DNA of 64,000 bases. It comes from JBBDMC01 sp963775235 (GTDB taxonomy: Bacteria; Pseudomonadota; Alphaproteobacteria; Rhizobiales; Kaistiaceae). This document shows, piece after piece, positions 62,042 through 64,000 of the stretch; the first letter of the stretch is position 1, and every line of letters begins with the position of its first letter. The notes beneath the pieces were generated by a model that saw only the letters and a list, made by a program, of their open reading frames with translations, did no database searches and was not told the origin of the DNA. A program made the position numbers and the translations under genes. The DNA lies in NCBI GenBank assembly GCA_963775235.1, contig CAVZHY010000007.1, positions 124,001 to 188,000 on the forward strand. Reading direction: 5' to 3'.

Positions 62042-63188
62042 ATGAAGATCGCTGTGCCGGCGGAAGCCGACAAGGTCGAGACCCGAGTCGCGGCCACGCC
62101 CGACACGGTGAAAAAATTCATCGGGCTCGGGGCCGAGGTCACCGTCGCGGCCGGGGCCGGCTCGACAGTCGGCCATTCCTGACGGCGAATTCGCCGCGGC
62201 GGGGGCGAAGGTAGTCAAGACGGCCCCCGCCGTGGTGAAGGACGCCGACATCGTCCTCAAGGTGCGCCGTCCGACGGCGGGCGAACTCAAGGCGTACAAG
62301 GCGGGCGCGCTGGTGGTGGCGATCATGGACCCGTACGGACACGAAGCCGAGGTCAGGGAGATGGCCGAGGCGGGGGTCACTGCCTTCGCCATGGAGCTTC
62401 TGCCGCGCATCACCCGTGCGCAGGTGATGGACGTGCTTTCCAGCCAGGCGAACCTCGCGGGCTACCGCGCGGTGATCGACGCCGCAGAAGTTTACGACCG
62501 GGCGATGCCGATGATGATGACGGCGGCCGGCACCGTGCCGGCGGCGCGGGTGTTCGTCATGGGTGCGGGTGTGGCCGGCCTGCAGGCGATCGCGACCGCG
62601 CGGCGGCTCGGCGCCGTGGTCACGGCAACCGATGTGAGGCCGGCGGCGAAGGAGCAGGTGGAAAGCCTCGGCGCCAAGTTCGTCGCCGTCGAGGACGAGG
62701 AGTTCAAGCAGGCGGAAACCGCCGCCGGCTACGCCAAGCCGATGTCGAAAGAGTACCAGGTCAAGCAGGCGGCGCTTGTCGCCGACCACATCAAGAAGCA
62801 GGACATCGTCGTCACCACGGCACTCATCCCCGGCCGGCCAGCGCCGCGCCTGGTGTCGAAGGAGATGGTCGCGTCGATGAAGCCCGGCTCGGTGATCGTC
62901 GACCTCGCGGTGGAGCGCGGCGGCAACGTCGAGGGGGCGGAGCCGGGCAAGGTCGCTGCCGTCGGCGACGTCACCATCATCGGCCATCTCAACGTGCCCG
63001 GACGCATCGCGGCCAGCGCCTCGGCGCTATACGCGCGCAACCTCTATGCTTTTGTCGAGACGCTGATCGACAAGGAGAAGAAGACGGTGGCGGTCAACTG
63101 GGACGACGATCTGGTCAAGGCGACCGTGCTGACCCGCGACGGCAAGGTGGTCAATCCGGCCTTCGCCGGGGCAGGAGACAAATCATGA
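62042..63188 (+). CDS. pntAA: NAD(P) transhydrogenase subunit alpha part 1, one +1 shift
   Basis: The soluble NAD(H)-binding domain of the proton-pumping transhydrogenase, which makes NADPH from NADH. The first frame gives MKIAVPAEADKVETRVAATP and VKKFIGLGAEVTVAAGAG, ending at a stop near 62180. The second frame, from about 62165, gives SAIPDGEFAAAGAKVVKTAP, MELLPRITRAQVMDVLSSQA, FVMGAGVAGLQAIATARRLG (NAD fold) and VIVDLAVERGGNVEGAEPGK. One extra base explains the break. Repaired length is about 381 residues, as expected. Its TGA overlaps the pntAB start. Confidence 0.92.
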
Positions 63189-63508
63189 GCGAGCTCGCGG
63201 CCGATCCTTTCGTCTTCCGGCTCTCGATCTTCGTGCTGGCGATTTTTGTCGGCTACTACGTGGTGTGGTCGGTCACGCCGGCACTTCATACGCCGCTGAT
63301 GTCGGTCACCAACGCCATCTCATCGGTCATCGCGGTCGGCGCGCTGCTGGCGGTCGGCCTCGGCGCGGCGCAGGCGGTCGCGGGGACCGGTCACTGGTGG
63401 GCGCGCGGGCTGGGGTTCGTCGCGCTGGTGCTGGCGTCGATCAACATGTTCGGCGGCTTCCTGGTCACCCAGCGCATGCTTGCCATGTACAAGAAGAAGC
63501 AGAAGTAG
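63185..63508 (+). CDS. pntAB: NAD(P) transhydrogenase subunit alpha part 2 (membrane)
   Basis: 107 residues with three to four TM segments: FRLSIFVLAIFVGYYVVW, TPLMSVTNAISSVIAVGALL and FVALVLASINMFGGFLVTQR, ending MYKKKQK. PLMSVTNAISS and NMFGGFLVTQRML are family signatures; it forms the proton channel with PntB. The start overlaps pntAA by 4 bases. Confidence 0.95.
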   Translation: MSELAADPFVFRLSIFVLAIFVGYYVVWSVTPALHTPLMSVTNAISSVIAVGALLAVGLGAAQAVAGTGHWWARGLGFVALVLASINMFGGFLVTQRMLAMYKKKQK

Positions 63509-63517
63509 GCGCGCGCG

Positions 63518-64000
63518 ATGCTGAACGCCAACCTCACGGCGCTCGCGTACCTCGTCGCGGGCGTGCTGTTCATCCTGGCGCTGCGCGGGCTGTCCAGCCC
63601 GGAATCGTCGCGCCAGGGCAACGCATTCGGCGTCGCGGGGATGATCATCGCCGTCCTGACGACGCTGGCGGCGGCGGCGCCGGGCTGGGGCGGCTTCGCG
63701 CTGATCGTGGTCGGCTTCGCCATCGGCGGCAGCATCGGGGCCGTGATCGCGCGGCGCATCCCGATGACGGCGATGCCGCAACTGGTAGCGGCGTTCCACT
63801 CGCTGGTCGGCCTCGCGGCGGTGCTGGTGGCAGCGGCGGCGCTCAACGCGCCGGAGGCGTTCGGCATCGGTGTGCCGGGCGCGATTCACGGACAGAGCCT
63901 GGTCGAGATGTCGCTCGGCGTGGCCATCGGCGCCGTCACCTTCACCGGGTCGGTGATCGCCTTCCTCAAGCTCGACGGGCGCATGTCGGGCAAGCCGATC
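63518..64000 (+). CDS. pntB: NAD(P) transhydrogenase subunit beta, 5' part
   Basis: The first 161 codons are in the window and the gene runs off the end. Membrane part: NLTALAYLVAGVLFILALRG, LSSPESSRQGNAFGVAGMII, GGSIGAVIARRIPMTAMPQL (channel region), QLVAAFHSLVGLAAVLVAAA (with the conserved His) and GAVTFTGSVIAFLKL. The NADP-binding domain lies beyond the window. Confidence 0.95.
   Translation, partial: MLNANLTALAYLVAGVLFILALRGLSSPESSRQGNAFGVAGMIIAVLTTLAAAAPGWGGFALIVVGFAIGGSIGAVIARRIPMTAMPQLVAAFHSLVGLAAVLVAAAALNAPEAFGIGVPGAIHGQSLVEMSLGVAIGAVTFTGSVIAFLKLDGRMSGKPI

Overview
The window is GC-rich DNA with an alphaproteobacterial gene complement. The most telling genes are cpdR, gapR (DUF2312), a DUF1036 gene overlapping pyk, the aa3-type cytochrome oxidase subunit IV gene directly upstream of pntAA-pntAB-pntB, and an hsp20 gene with a ROSE-like RNA thermometer. 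Hyphomicrobiales or a related order is my inference; no rRNA is present to settle it.

Layout. 1-2.3 kb: end of a [NiFe]-hydrogenase maturation operon (SIS-domain isomerase tail, hypD, hypE). 2.4-6.6 kb: a small membrane protein, a periplasmic PQQ dehydrogenase with a lanthanide-type D-Y-D motif, and a secreted pentapeptide-repeat protein. 7.2-10.1 kb: an orphan ParA-type ATPase followed by a protein with ten 44-residue repeats ending in what looks like the C-terminal domain of an acyl-CoA synthetase. 10.6-28.0 kb: a large catabolic island. It holds a peptide/opine-type ABC transporter, three sulfatases (two from a 1.32 kb tandem duplication), a Gfo/Idh/MocA oxidoreductase, an enolase-superfamily enzyme, an M81 metallopeptidase, a CocE-type hydrolase and a GntR/FCD regulator. 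Two almost identical GTATAC-type sites in its two divergent promoter regions suggest one regulon. Remnants of a substrate-binding protein gene and of a second oxidoreductase show past rearrangement.

28-38 kb holds housekeeping and regulatory genes: tRNA-Pro, tRNA-Gln, threonine aldolase, hsp20, hisN, a probable small RNA carrying TTTCCTCCCT, N-formylglutamate amidohydrolase divergent from cpdR, an adenylate cyclase with TPRs, an FKBP and tRNA-Val. 38-43.4 kb contains a receiver protein with Asn replacing the phosphoacceptor Asp, and a complete branched-chain amino-acid type ABC operon. 43.6-64 kb contains a nuclease, a sulfotransferase, rpmJ, two paralogous TPR proteins, DUF1036-pyk, a second formylglutamate amidohydrolase with gapR, an M15-like peptidase and L,D-transpeptidase pair, a sigma-54 activator, oligoendopeptidase F, a methyltransferase/sulfotransferase pair, an AbrB-Doc toxin-antitoxin module, an ABC1/UbiB kinase and the pnt operon.

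Quality warning: at least 17 otherwise convincing genes are split by one-base shifts, most of them equivalent to +1 insertions, including pyk and pntAA. They cluster at 47.8-59.6 kb. I read these as assembly or sequencing errors in most cases and annotate the reconstructed genes across the shifts.
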